A stretch of DNA of 64,000 bases. It comes from Nocardia acidivorans NBRC 108247 (lineage in GTDB: Bacteria; Actinomycetota; Actinomycetes; Mycobacteriales; Mycobacteriaceae). Location of the stretch: NCBI RefSeq assembly GCF_001625085.1, contig NZ_BDAW01000052.1, positions 1-64,000 on the forward strand, read 5' to 3'. Below the pieces are notes generated by a model, which saw only the letters and a list, made by a program, of their open reading frames with translations, had not been told where the DNA came from and made no database searches. Positions 1-8,001 of the stretch are shown piece by piece (the first letter of the stretch is position 1; each line of letters opens with the position of its first letter). Made by a program: the position numbers and the translations under genes.

Positions 1-225
1 CGGAGCGGGCTGCTCGTTGGCGGGGGCCAGTGCGGCCGGAGCGGCGGCGGCGAGGGTCTGCTTCAGGGCAACCGGGTGCACATCGCCGGAGGCGGTCCCG
101 GCGGCGGTGATAATGGAGCCGAAGACTCCGAGAGCAAGGGCGGCGGTACCGGCCGTACGGGCGGCGGCAACCACCTTGCTACGTCTAGCAGGGTCACGCA
201 GAGCAGTCATGGCATTCGTGGGCAT
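1..225 (-). CDS. Exported protein, N-terminal part only (cut by window edge)
   Basis: The minus strand reads inward from an ATG at 225 (alternative ATG at 210) and stays open to base 1, so only the first 75 residues are visible. The N-terminus is basic (DPARRSK), followed by an alanine-rich hydrophobic stretch of about 20 residues (TAALALGVFGSIITAAGTA) and then an Ala/Pro-rich region. This is the pattern of a Sec signal peptide or membrane anchor. A GGAA-type Shine-Dalgarno sits upstream of the ATG at 225. The functional domain lies outside the window, so no family is assigned; cell-wall hydrolases often start like this in nocardiae, but that is only a guess. A leader of about 500 bases without another gene precedes it. 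Confidence 0.6.
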   Translation of the reverse strand, partial: MPTNAMTALRDPARRSKVVAAARTAGTAALALGVFGSIITAAGTASGDVHPVALKQTLAAAAPAALAPANEQPAP

Positions 226-749
226 GGCGAATTTGGATTCCTGTTCGGTTTCTGGGCTCGCAGGCCTGGAAGAAGGCAGCGCTCATCCAGGTGGGCGTCT
301 CTCGACGGGCACCGTGCGCTGGGGGCTGTTTCGCGTTGCTGTTGTGAGACCCATTGCGGGCCAGGGAAACTCGACGCTCTAGGAGATTTGTGAAGTACGC
401 TCCGGCCGCTTCGGGCCGCGGTGCCTCATCGCACCGCTGTCGTCTTCACGTTCCGTACGCGCATCGACATCTCCTTGCGTCAACCAGACTTGTGGTCTGT
501 TTCCAACAAGGTCACAGCTTGATTGCGCTTAGTTAACACAGCCTGAACCAAAGTTGAACAGAAAGTAAATCGGCTAGCTCGGAAACCCGAGGACCTGCAT
601 TAATACAAGCACTGACCTGGTAATTCAATTCAAACTTGCAAGTGCTTTAGATCACAGAAGAATTTAGCCGTTGTTCCGCGAAATACCCGGATTGCGTGAT
701 TTCTCGGCGTTTCGCGACGCTAAAGGCAACGATTCGGCAATCACTGTGA
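226..749 (-). promoter_or_regulatory. Long intergenic region and probable 5' leader of the exported-protein gene
   Basis: About 520 bases without a convincing gene separate the exported-protein start (225) from the stop of the AbrB gene (750). The region holds a short stem (CAGAC-N5-GTCTG, about 486-500), a GTTAAC palindrome near 533, and an inverted repeat AAGCACT (607-613) / AGTGCTT (641-647) enclosing the 10-base palindrome ACTTGCAAGT. AT content is higher at 520-660, as expected of a promoter. I looked for the ydaO (c-di-AMP) riboswitch signature often found before actinobacterial cell-wall hydrolases and did not find its conserved blocks. Confidence 0.35.
426..464 (-). CDS. Possible 12-residue leader peptide
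   Basis: Inside the leader of the exported-protein gene there is a short open frame, ATG at 464 to TGA ending at 426, encoding MRVRNVKTTAVR. An AAGGAG Shine-Dalgarno lies six bases upstream of the ATG, which is better than that of most annotated genes in this window. It could be a regulatory upstream ORF or a chance match. The peptide has no run of one amino acid that would suggest a classical attenuator. Confidence 0.2.
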   Translation of the reverse strand: MRVRNVKTTAVR

Positions 750-1856
750 TCACACCGTGATCGGCACAGTGAACCGCCGCAGCCCCCACATTAACATTGG
801 CAACATCAGCATCATCAGTAACAGGCGGATGGTTTGCACACCGGTGATGAGCGGCAGATTCGCATTCATTTTGTCCGCGGTGGCCAGTACCGCGTTGATT
901 CCGCCCGGTGTGGTCGCCAGATACAGATCCGACCTCTTCAGATCGACGAAATACCCCAAACCCAGCGCCAATGCGGCCACCAGCCCGCTGAGGGCCACGA
1001 CGGCCACCGACATGGCGGGGATCATTCGGATCATCTCGCGCACCACCCGCCGGGTGAAGCGGCCCCCGACATCGAATCCGATCAGCACGAACAGCAGATC
1101 CTTGAACACATGCGTGGGCGCGTAACCGTGACTGACGCCCGCGGCGGTGAGCAGTGCGGTGAGCAGCATCGGGCCCAGCAGTGCGGCATTGGGCAATCCG
1201 ATCCGGCGACCGCCCCAGATTCCCATGACGCACAACATAATTGCCGTCGAGATTCCGGCGACCTGATCGCCGCGGCCGACGATCATCCAGTACGGCAGGT
1301 CGGGATCGGTCACCGAACCTCCGAGAGCCGCTGTGCTGTAAGCGATTCCCTCTTCGTCGTCCAGTATCGCAGCGATCGCGGGCGCACTCAGGGCAACCAG
1401 CGCGACGCGCAGATACTGCATGAACGCGACCCGGCGCGGATCGGCGTCGAGCTCATCGGCGGCGGCGACCACGGCCGCCGAACCACCGGCCAGCATCCCC
1501 AGCGCGGAGGTCGGGATATCCACCTTCGTGACACGCGAGAAGACCAGCGCCACAACGATGCTCAGGACGAGGGTGGCCACGGTGACCGCCGCCACGGGCA
1601 GCAGGTCCCAGCCGATCGAGGTGAGCAGCGAGACCTGTAGATAGCTGCCCATCACCACGCCGAGCATGCCCTGCACGGCCAGATTAACCTGCGGCGGAAG
1701 AGATTTCGGCAACCGCCCGATCAGGGCCAGACCCGCGCCCACCACGATGGCGAGCATCATCTGCGGCGCCGGGAATCCGGCTCGATCCAGCACCGCCGCA
1801 CCGCCGAGCACCGCGCCCGCCAGTGCGACCCAGGTGAGCGTCTGCCGCCAATTCAT
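750..1856 (-). CDS. AbrB-family membrane protein
   Basis: 368-residue polytopic membrane protein starting at ATG 1856 (MNWRQTLTW). It has two repeated halves of hydrophobic segments, each carrying the small-residue motif typical of the AbrB duplication family (PF05145): GGSAAVVAAA in the first half and TTPGGINAVLATA in the second. This family is often annotated as 'ammonia monooxygenase', which is misleading; it is probably a transporter or regulator of transport, with unknown substrate. Length matches the family (about 350-380 residues). It is followed by the long leader region of the neighbouring exported gene and preceded by a large inverted repeat. No substrate can be inferred from context. 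Confidence 0.8.
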   Translation of the reverse strand: MNWRQTLTWVALAGAVLGGAAVLDRAGFPAPQMMLAIVVGAGLALIGRLPKSLPPQVNLAVQGMLGVVMGSYLQVSLLTSIGWDLLPVAAVTVATLVLSIVVALVFSRVTKVDIPTSALGMLAGGSAAVVAAADELDADPRRVAFMQYLRVALVALSAPAIAAILDDEEGIAYSTAALGGSVTDPDLPYWMIVGRGDQVAGISTAIMLCVMGIWGGRRIGLPNAALLGPMLLTALLTAAGVSHGYAPTHVFKDLLFVLIGFDVGGRFTRRVVREMIRMIPAMSVAVVALSGLVAALALGLGYFVDLKRSDLYLATTPGGINAVLATADKMNANLPLITGVQTIRLLLMMLMLPMLMWGLRRFTVPITV

Positions 1857-1987
1857 ACGAGCCGATCCTGCCCGGCGGCGATGAACGGACAGTAACGCAC
1901 CAGTTACCCCAACTGACGCCTCCCTGTGACCTCCGATGCAATCACCAGGGGCCGGGCCACAAATCACATACGAGTAATTCGCATGTA

Positions 1988-2084
1988 CCCGTCATCCCGG
2001 CGCATTTTTGGCCGGGATCCACACAGTCAGCAAGTGTATTGCGGGTGTGGATCCCGGCCAAAAGCATGCCGGGATGACGGGGGT
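1988..2084. repeat. Large near-perfect inverted repeat (palindromic intergenic element)
   Basis: Two arms of about 37 bases (1988-2024 and 2045-2084) face each other across a 20-base loop. Each arm begins or ends with CCCGTCATCCCGGC or its complement, and contains a GGCCGGGATCCACAC block. The arms differ only by small indels. The CGTCATCCCGGC...GCCGGGATGACG pattern resembles dispersed palindromic repeats seen between genes in many bacteria. It sits downstream of cbs and upstream of the AbrB gene, where its transcript would fold into a long hairpin and could act as a terminator or stability element for cbs mRNA. Confidence 0.75.
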
Positions 2085-2086
2085 GG

Positions 2087-3475
2087 TTAGGACAGCACGC
2101 CTTCGCTGAGGAAGCCCAGCAGATCGTGGCGGGTGATGACACCGACCGGCTTGCCATCGTCGACGACCATCAGCGCATCGGTGTGCTCGAGCAGTTTGGT
2201 GGCGGCCGAGACCGGCTCACCGGAGCCGATCAACGGGAAGGCCGGGCTCATATGCTGCGCCACCGAATCGGTCAGCTTGGCACGCCCCTCGAACACATCA
2301 GAGAGCAGATCGCGCTCGGTGACGCTGCCCGCGACCTCGCCCGCCATGATCGGCGGCTCGGCCCCGACGACCGGCATTTGCGAGACGCCGTATTCGCGCA
2401 GGATCTCGATGGCATCGCGCACCGTCTCCTGCGGATGGGTGTGCACCAGATCCGGCAGCTCACCGGACTTGCCGCGCAACACATCCCCGACGTGCACCTC
2501 GGCGGTGGAACCGTCCAGACGCGAGCGCAGGAAGCCGTAGGAGCTCATCCACTGGTCGTTGAAGATCTTGGACAGGTAGCCGCGGCCACCGTCCGGCAGC
2601 AGCACGACCACCACGGCGTTCGGATCGCGCTCGGCGACCTTGAGCGCGGCGACCATGGCCATACCGCAGGAACCGCCGACGAGCAGGCCCTCCTCGCGGG
2701 CCAGGCGACGGGTCATCTCGAAGGAGTCGGCATCGGAGACCGCGATGATCTCGTCCGGGACGCTCGGGTCGTAGGCGCTGGGCCAGAAGTCCTCACCCAC
2801 ACCCTCGACCAGGTACGGGCGACCGGTGCCGCCGGAGTACACCGAGCCTTCCGGATCCGCGCCGATGACCTTGACCTTGCCGCCGGAGACTTCTTTCAGG
2901 TAGCGGCCGGTGCCGGTGATGGTGCCGCCGGTGCCGACGCCCGCCACGAAGTGCGTGACCTTACCGTCGGTATCACGCCAGATCTCCGGGCCGGTGGTCT
3001 CGTAATGCGATTCCGGGCCACCGGGATTGGCGTACTGATTCGGCTTCCACGCGCCGTCGATCTCGCGGACCAGGCGATCGGAGACGTTGTAGTAGCTGTC
3101 CGGATCCTCCGGCGCGACCGCGGTCGGGCAGACCACGACCTCGGCGCCGTAGGCGCGCAGCACATTGCGCTTGTCTTCGGACACCTTGTCCGGGCAGACG
3201 AAGACGCACTTGTAGCCGCGCTGCTGGGCGACCAGGGCCAGACCGACACCGGTATTGCCGGAGGTCGGTTCGACGATGGTGCCGCCGGGCCCGAGCAGCC
3301 CCGCCTTCTCGGCGGCGTCGATCATCTTGACGGCGATGCGGTCCTTGGAGCTGCCACCGGGGTTCAGGTACTCCACCTTCGCCGCGACCAGTCCGGAGTT
3401 CGGGCCCACCACGGAGTTCAGCCGAACCAGGGGGGTGTTTCCGATCAGATCGACGACGGAGTCAGCAATGCGCAT
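2087..3475 (-). CDS. cbs: Cystathionine beta-synthase
   Basis: 462-residue PLP enzyme of transsulfuration, condensing serine (or O-acetylserine) with homocysteine to cystathionine. Start ATG at 3475 gives the family N-terminus (MRIADSVVDLIGNTPLVRL). The PLP lysine is K44 in NPGGSSKDR; the phosphate-binding loop is TSGNTG near residue 72 and a glycine-rich loop GVGTGGTITG lies near 183. The last about 120 residues form a tandem CBS-domain (Bateman) module (SVTERDLL and VGVITRHDLLGFL), a probable adenosyl-ligand sensor. Length is close to M. tuberculosis Cbs (Rv1077). It is transcribed alone, divergent from a small exported protein. Confidence 0.93.
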   Translation of the reverse strand: MRIADSVVDLIGNTPLVRLNSVVGPNSGLVAAKVEYLNPGGSSKDRIAVKMIDAAEKAGLLGPGGTIVEPTSGNTGVGLALVAQQRGYKCVFVCPDKVSEDKRNVLRAYGAEVVVCPTAVAPEDPDSYYNVSDRLVREIDGAWKPNQYANPGGPESHYETTGPEIWRDTDGKVTHFVAGVGTGGTITGTGRYLKEVSGGKVKVIGADPEGSVYSGGTGRPYLVEGVGEDFWPSAYDPSVPDEIIAVSDADSFEMTRRLAREEGLLVGGSCGMAMVAALKVAERDPNAVVVVLLPDGGRGYLSKIFNDQWMSSYGFLRSRLDGSTAEVHVGDVLRGKSGELPDLVHTHPQETVRDAIEILREYGVSQMPVVGAEPPIMAGEVAGSVTERDLLSDVFEGRAKLTDSVAQHMSPAFPLIGSGEPVSAATKLLEHTDALMVVDDGKPVGVITRHDLLGFLSEGVLS

Positions 3476-3556
3476 AGCCCTTATCGTTGCAGAAAGGAGA
3501 CAGCGGCTTACGCGCACGTCGGCGATCTCACGGTTACGGGAAATTACCATCGCCCC

Positions 3557-4018
3557 ATGAGGACGCCGACCTGTGCGCGCGCTGCCCTGCTACTCGGTTG
3601 CCTGACCGGTGCGACCATGATCGTTTCCACCGCCCCGGCGCAGGCTCGAACCGTCGAATTTCCCCAGGTGCCCACCATGTTCCGCGATGGACTCTGCGGC
3701 GGCACGGTCCGGGTCTGGGCCGATACCGATCCGCTGTGGGCGGGGCGCGCCATCATCAATGTGCGGGCCACCCCGATCGTCGGCTACGGCCCCGGCGAGT
3801 ACAGCTTCGCCCCGCTCTGCGAGAACGTGACCACCGTCGCCTGGCGCAATACGAACACCGGCGCGGCGGGCGAATACCGGGTGACCGTGGTGGCCGGCAT
3901 CTACGGCAGCATCCAGTACGCCCAGTACCTGGACACCGGCCCCGGTCACATCGTGGTGACCTCCTCCACCGATATGGCCAGCATCCCCCAGCGCGGTGAA
4001 TTCGATGTCCCCGCTTGA
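3557..4018 (+). CDS. Small secreted protein of unknown function
   Basis: 153-residue protein starting at ATG 3557 (MRTPTCARAALLLG). It has a clear Sec signal peptide (basic start, hydrophobic core LLLGCLTGATMIVSTAPAQA with an AxA-type cleavage site around residue 30). The mature part has two cysteines (GLCGGTV and APLCENV) that could form a disulphide, and a beta-rich composition. A second protein of the same overall design lies at 46641-47162. No catalytic motif is seen. The Shine-Dalgarno is weak. It is divergent from cbs with about 80 bases between starts. Confidence 0.7.
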   Translation: MRTPTCARAALLLGCLTGATMIVSTAPAQARTVEFPQVPTMFRDGLCGGTVRVWADTDPLWAGRAIINVRATPIVGYGPGEYSFAPLCENVTTVAWRNTNTGAAGEYRVTVVAGIYGSIQYAQYLDTGPGHIVVTSSTDMASIPQRGEFDVPA

Positions 4019-4136
4019 CCGGTGAGGGATATTTCACCGTTCAGTGATTGGGATACCGGCATACCGGATGTTTGATGCAGGACACACCCGTCGTACATTC
4101 GAGAAGGTTCACCCCCGCACTTGAAGGAGTCCCTCC

Positions 4137-5354
4137 ATGGCTGAGGCCGTAATCGTTTCGTACGCCCGCTCGCCCATCGGCCGCGCAGGCAAGGGTTCGC
4201 TCGTGGGCATGCGTCCGGACGACCTCGCCGCTCAGATGGTGCAGGCCGCCCTGGACAAGGTGCCCGGCCTGGCCGTGAGCGATGTCGAAGACCTCATCCT
4301 GGGCTGCGGTCAGCCCGCCGGTGAGGCCGGTTTCAATATGGCCCGCGCGGTCGCGGTGCAGCTGGGCTACGACTACCTGCCCGGTGTCACCCTCAACCGC
4401 TACTGCTCCTCCTCGCTGCAAACCACCCGGATGGCCTTCCACGCCATCAAGGCGGGCGAGGGCGATGTCTTCATTTCCGCAGGCGTCGAGACTGTTTCGC
4501 GTTTCCCGAAGGGCACCGCCGACGGCTGGCCGGACACCCACAACCTGACCTTCGCCGAGGCCGAGGCCCGCACCAAGGCCACCGCCGAGTCGAACGCCAC
4601 CTGGACCGACCCGCGCGAGAACGATCTGCTCCCGGACGTCTACATCGCCATGGGCCAGACCGCCGAGAATGTCGCCACCTTCACCGGCATCTCGCGTGAG
4701 GACCAGGACCACTGGGCGGTGCGTTCGCAGAATCGCGCCGAAGAGGCCATCAAGTCCGGGTTCTTCGAGCGGGAGATCACCCCGGTGACCCTGCCCGACG
4801 GCACCATCGTCACCACCGACGACGGCCCGCGCGCCGGCACCACCTACGAGAAGATCTCCTCGCTCAAGCCTGTCTTCCGTGCCGACGGCACCGTCACCGC
4901 CGGTAACGCCTGCCCGCTGAACGACGGCGCCGCCGCGCTGGTCGTCATGAGCGACACCAAGGCCAAGGCGCTGGGCCTGACCCCGCTGGCCCGCATCGTG
5001 TCCACCGGCGTCTCGGGCCTGTCCCCCGAGATCATGGGCCTGGGTCCGATCGAGGCCGTGCGCAAGGCGCTGAACAACGCCAACATGACCATCGGTGATC
5101 TCGACCTGTACGAGATCAACGAAGCCTTCGCGGTGCAGGTGCTGGGCTCGGCCCGGGAGCTGGGCATGGACCACGACAAGCTGAACATCTCCGGTGGCGC
5201 CATCGCGCTGGGCCACCCGTTCGGTATGACCGGCGCCCGCATCACCGCGACGCTGATCAACAACCTGCAGACCCAGGACAAGCAGTTCGGCCTGGAGACC
5301 ATGTGCGTCGGCGGCGGCCAGGGCATGGCCATGATCATCGAGCGCCTCAGCTGA
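4137..5354 (+). CDS. fadA3: Acetyl-CoA C-acyltransferase (thiolase)
   Basis: 405-residue thiolase that cleaves 3-ketoacyl-CoA or condenses two acyl-CoAs. ATG 4137 follows AAGGAG by seven bases. All family landmarks are present: nucleophile C90 in NRYCSSSLQ, NEAFA near residue 327, H360 in GHPFGMTG and the second catalytic cysteine C390 in CVGGGQG. Length equals that recalled for M. tuberculosis FadA3, and its position near cbs and a BI-1 gene matches the Rv1072-Rv1077 neighbourhood; the symbol rests on this similarity and synteny. It probably acts in beta-oxidation. A GC-rich hairpin follows the gene. Confidence 0.85.
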   Translation: MAEAVIVSYARSPIGRAGKGSLVGMRPDDLAAQMVQAALDKVPGLAVSDVEDLILGCGQPAGEAGFNMARAVAVQLGYDYLPGVTLNRYCSSSLQTTRMAFHAIKAGEGDVFISAGVETVSRFPKGTADGWPDTHNLTFAEAEARTKATAESNATWTDPRENDLLPDVYIAMGQTAENVATFTGISREDQDHWAVRSQNRAEEAIKSGFFEREITPVTLPDGTIVTTDDGPRAGTTYEKISSLKPVFRADGTVTAGNACPLNDGAAALVVMSDTKAKALGLTPLARIVSTGVSGLSPEIMGLGPIEAVRKALNNANMTIGDLDLYEINEAFAVQVLGSARELGMDHDKLNISGGAIALGHPFGMTGARITATLINNLQTQDKQFGLETMCVGGGQGMAMIIERLS

Positions 5355-5477
5355 GCTGAACACCCGCCTCTCCGCAACGTCGGCGCACGGCTGAGAGCCG
5401 TCCCAGGTCGCGGACGCGTGGTGCGGTCAGGTGGGGGACCCATTTCGGAAGTACCCCGACCCTCACCAAATCAGTTG

Positions 5478-5508
5478 ACCGGTCCCCCGCCTCTGGTGGG
5501 GGGCCGGT
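5478..5508 (+). terminator. Hairpin terminator after the thiolase gene
   Basis: ACCGGTCCCCC at 5478-5488 pairs with GGGGGGCCGGT at 5498-5508 (one mismatch) around a short loop, and is followed by a T-containing tail (CCTCGTTATTACC). It lies about 125 bases after the thiolase stop and before the DUF1330 gene. Confidence 0.6.
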
Positions 5509-5596
5509 CCTCGTTATTACCTGATAGGTAATCGACTTCGGTACTGCCGGGCGGAAAACTCGAGGGCGACACGCGGTATCGAATGAGGAGTTCACA

Positions 5597-5920
5597 ATGC
5601 CCGGTTACGCCATCGCCCAGCTGTACGACGTCGAGGTGAACGGCGACATCGTGGAGTATCTCGAACGCATCGATGCGACATTCACGCCGTTCGGGGGGAA
5701 GTTCCTCGTGCATGGCGGGAATCAGCGAGTGCTCGAGGGACCGTCCAACGCGGTGGCGATCGTGCTGGAATTCCCTGACTACCAGGCGGTTCAGGATTGG
5801 TACGCCTCGGCGGCATACCAGGCGATTCTGCCGTTGCGCACCGGAAACTCTTCCAGCATCGCGATTCTCGCGCAGGACTGCGGAAAGGACCATGTCGCCA
5901 CCGATGTGCTCCAAGGCTGA
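5597..5920 (+). CDS. DUF1330 family protein
   Basis: 107-residue cytoplasmic protein of the dimeric alpha-beta barrel DUF1330 family. The pattern Y-A-I-A-x-L-Y-D-V near the start, GGKFLVHGG around residue 35, and the segment VLEFPDYQAVQDWYASAAYQAILPLR are typical. The function of the family is unknown. ATG 5597 follows GAGGAG by six bases. It is monocistronic: a hairpin precedes it and a very strong one separates it from the convergent BI-1 gene. Confidence 0.85.
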   Translation: MPGYAIAQLYDVEVNGDIVEYLERIDATFTPFGGKFLVHGGNQRVLEGPSNAVAIVLEFPDYQAVQDWYASAAYQAILPLRTGNSSSIAILAQDCGKDHVATDVLQG

Positions 5921-5931
5921 ACAGCCGGACG

Positions 5932-5968
5932 ACAAGGGCGGGTACCGGAAACCGGTACCCGCCCTTGT
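5932..5968. terminator. Bidirectional terminator between DUF1330 and BI-1 genes
   Basis: A perfect 17-base inverted repeat (5932-5948 and 5952-5968, core GGGCGGGTACCGG) with an AAA loop lies between two convergent stops. On the plus strand it is followed by TGTTGTTTCG. Confidence 0.9.
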
Positions 5969-5979
5969 TGTTTCGAGCG

Positions 5980-6885
5980 CTAGTTATTGCTGTTGAAGTA
6001 CGACAGCAGGCGCAGGATCTCGATGTACAGCCAGACCAGGGTCACGGTCAGGCCGAATGCCACGCCCCAGGCGGCCTTTTCGGGCGCACCGGCGCGGATC
6101 ATCTGATCGGCGGCGTCGAAGTCCAGCAGGAAGCTGAAGGCCGCGATGCCGATGCAGACCAGGCTGAAGACGATGGCGAGGGTGCCGCCGTCGCGCAGGC
6201 CGAAACCGCCGGGGGTGAAGAAGCCCGCGATCAGGTTGCCCAGCATCAGGACCAGTACGCCGATCATGGCGCCGACCATCATGCGGGTGAAGCGCGGGGT
6301 GACCCGGATGGCGCCGGTCTTGTAGACGACGAGCATGCCGAAGAAGACGCCGAAGGTGCCGAGCACCGCCTGCGCGATCAGCCCGGAACCGCCCGCACCA
6401 CCGAAACTGATGTTGCTGAACACGAACGACAGCGCGCCCAGGAACAGGCCCTCGAACGCGGCGTAGGTGAGCACCAGCGCCGGATTGTTCTGCTTACGAC
6501 CGAAGGTGATCACCATGGCCAGCACGAAACCGATGAGCGCGCCGCCGCCGGCGAGCGGTCCGGCCAGCGCGTGATTGCTCGCGGTGAGCGCGTACGAGAC
6601 GATCGCCGCGACGGTGACCACGGCGAGCGTGATACCGGTCTTGGTGACCACATCGTCGATGGTCATGGGGCGGGTGGTCGGGATCGCGGGCTGCTGCTGG
6701 TACCCACCGGCGGGCGGGTACATCGGCGGCTGCGAACCGTACTGGGCCTGACCGTATTGCGGGGGCTGCTGACCGTACTGAGGGGTATTCGGTCCGGCTC
6801 CAGTGGGGGCCGAGCCGAAGCCGGCGTAGCCGCCGTTCTGCTGCGGCGACAGATTCCGGAAGACCGGGTTGGAAGTGGTGCGCAA
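5980..6885 (-). CDS. Bax inhibitor-1 / YccA family membrane protein
   Basis: About 301 residues. The N-terminal 75 residues are a cytosolic Gly/Tyr/Gln/Pro-rich tail (repeats such as QYGQQPPQYGQ), followed by seven hydrophobic segments with the BI-1-like core (FEGLFLGALSFVF, LLDFDAADQMI). The start was chosen at TTG 6885, giving LRTTSNPVFRNL, because AAGGGA lies six bases upstream; an in-frame GTG at 6915 has no good Shine-Dalgarno. The BI-1 family conducts ions or protons in characterised members; the role here is unknown. M. tuberculosis Rv1072 occupies an equivalent place near cbs/fadA3. Confidence 0.85.
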   Translation of the reverse strand: MRTTSNPVFRNLSPQQNGGYAGFGSAPTGAGPNTPQYGQQPPQYGQAQYGSQPPMYPPAGGYQQQPAIPTTRPMTIDDVVTKTGITLAVVTVAAIVSYALTASNHALAGPLAGGGALIGFVLAMVITFGRKQNNPALVLTYAAFEGLFLGALSFVFSNISFGGAGGSGLIAQAVLGTFGVFFGMLVVYKTGAIRVTPRFTRMMVGAMIGVLVLMLGNLIAGFFTPGGFGLRDGGTLAIVFSLVCIGIAAFSFLLDFDAADQMIRAGAPEKAAWGVAFGLTVTLVWLYIEILRLLSYFNSNN

Positions 6886-7052
6886 GGCGCTTCCCTTTCT
6901 GGAGTCGCGGCCCACGAATGTCGTGGCCTCGTTCTACCTGTCCAACGGGAGGTGGCGTCGGCAAGTTCCCGAACCGCCATGGATCGGACGTACTGGACTT
7001 TACCCGAGCTTTACCGTTTATGCCGACTGGTCGGACGGTTGTTCACGCGATA

Positions 7053-7988
7053 TCAGCCCAGTCGGCCCATCACGCGATCGGCGATCAACTCCAGGTGATC
7101 CAGATCGCCCAGATCCAGGATCTGCAGGTAGACCCGGCTGGTTCCGGCGATCTCGGCATAGCTGCCGATCTTGTCGACAACCTCCTCCGGACTACCGGCC
7201 AGGCCATTGGCCTTCAACTCCTCGACCTCACGACCGATGGCGGCGGCCCGACGAGCCACCTCCGCATCGGACGCGCCGACACAGGCGACGAGCGCGTTGG
7301 AGAAGGTGATCTCCTGCGGATCGCGGCCCGCCTCCTTGGCCGCGCGCCGCACCCGCTCGAACTGCTCCGCGCAGGTCTGCGCGGACTGGAACGGCACGTT
7401 GAACTCATCGGCGTACTTGGCGGCGATCCGCGGCGTGCGCTTGGCGCCCATACCGCCGATGACGACCGGAATCTTGGTCTGCGCCGGTTTCGGCAGCGCG
7501 GGAGAGTCTTTCAGCGTGTAGTGCTCACCGTCGAAGCAGAAGGTCTCTCCCTTCGGGGTGCCCCACAGACCGGTGATGATCGCCAGTTGCTCCTCGTAGC
7601 GCGGGAACTTGTCGGCGGGGAACGGGATGCCGTACGCGGTGTGCTCGGACTCGTACCAGCCCGCGCCCAAACCGAATTCGACGCGACCGCCGGACATGGC
7701 GTCGACCTGTGCGACCTGGATGGCCAGGACGCCGGGCAGGCGGAAGGTGGCGGCGGTGACCAGGGTGCCCAGCCGAATGCGTTTGGTCTCCCGGGCCAGA
7801 CCGGCCAGGGTGATCCAGGCGTCGGTCGGTCCGGGCAGGCCGTCGGCATCGCCCATGGCGAGGTAGTGATCGGAGCGGAAGAAGGCGTCGTAGCCCAGGT
7901 CCTCGGTGGCCTTGGCCACGGTCAACAGGGTGTCGTAGCTCGCGCCCTGCTGCGGTTCGGTGAAGATACGAAGATCAATTCGGCCCAT
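7053..7988 (-). CDS. LLM-class F420-dependent oxidoreductase
   Basis: 311-residue TIM-barrel protein of the luciferase-like monooxygenase superfamily, F420-dependent branch. Landmarks: LRIFTEPQQGASYDTLLTVA at the N-terminus, DAFFRSDHY near residue 35, RIRLGTLVTAATFRLPGVLA near 70, the motif GRVEFGLGAGWYESEHTAYG near 102, and PVVIGGMGAKRTPRIAAKYAD near 175. F420 use is inferred from the family and the actinobacterial setting. The substrate is unknown. ATG 7988 begins 14 bases from the stop of the neighbouring methyltransferase gene on the same strand, so the two are probably co-transcribed. Confidence 0.88.
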   Translation of the reverse strand: MGRIDLRIFTEPQQGASYDTLLTVAKATEDLGYDAFFRSDHYLAMGDADGLPGPTDAWITLAGLARETKRIRLGTLVTAATFRLPGVLAIQVAQVDAMSGGRVEFGLGAGWYESEHTAYGIPFPADKFPRYEEQLAIITGLWGTPKGETFCFDGEHYTLKDSPALPKPAQTKIPVVIGGMGAKRTPRIAAKYADEFNVPFQSAQTCAEQFERVRRAAKEAGRDPQEITFSNALVACVGASDAEVARRAAAIGREVEELKANGLAGSPEEVVDKIGSYAEIAGTSRVYLQILDLGDLDHLELIADRVMGRLG

Positions 7989-8001
7989 ACCGCCATTGTG
8001 C

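Noticed and set aside
17..393. Plus-strand frames at the left edge
   Set aside because: Antisense to a minus-strand N-terminus with a clear signal peptide.
226..540. c-di-AMP (ydaO) riboswitch
   Set aside because: Expected before many actinobacterial cell-wall hydrolases, but the conserved blocks (for example GAATCCG-CAGCTAACC) are absent.
2126..4018. A 630-codon plus-strand frame across cbs
   Set aside because: Most is the complement of cbs, rich in His/Arg/Asp as expected of a shadow frame. Only the part from 3557 has a signal peptide and is kept.
4041..5363. A 440-codon minus-strand frame over the thiolase gene
   Set aside because: Shadow of the thiolase, whose plus strand carries all catalytic motifs and a good Shine-Dalgarno.
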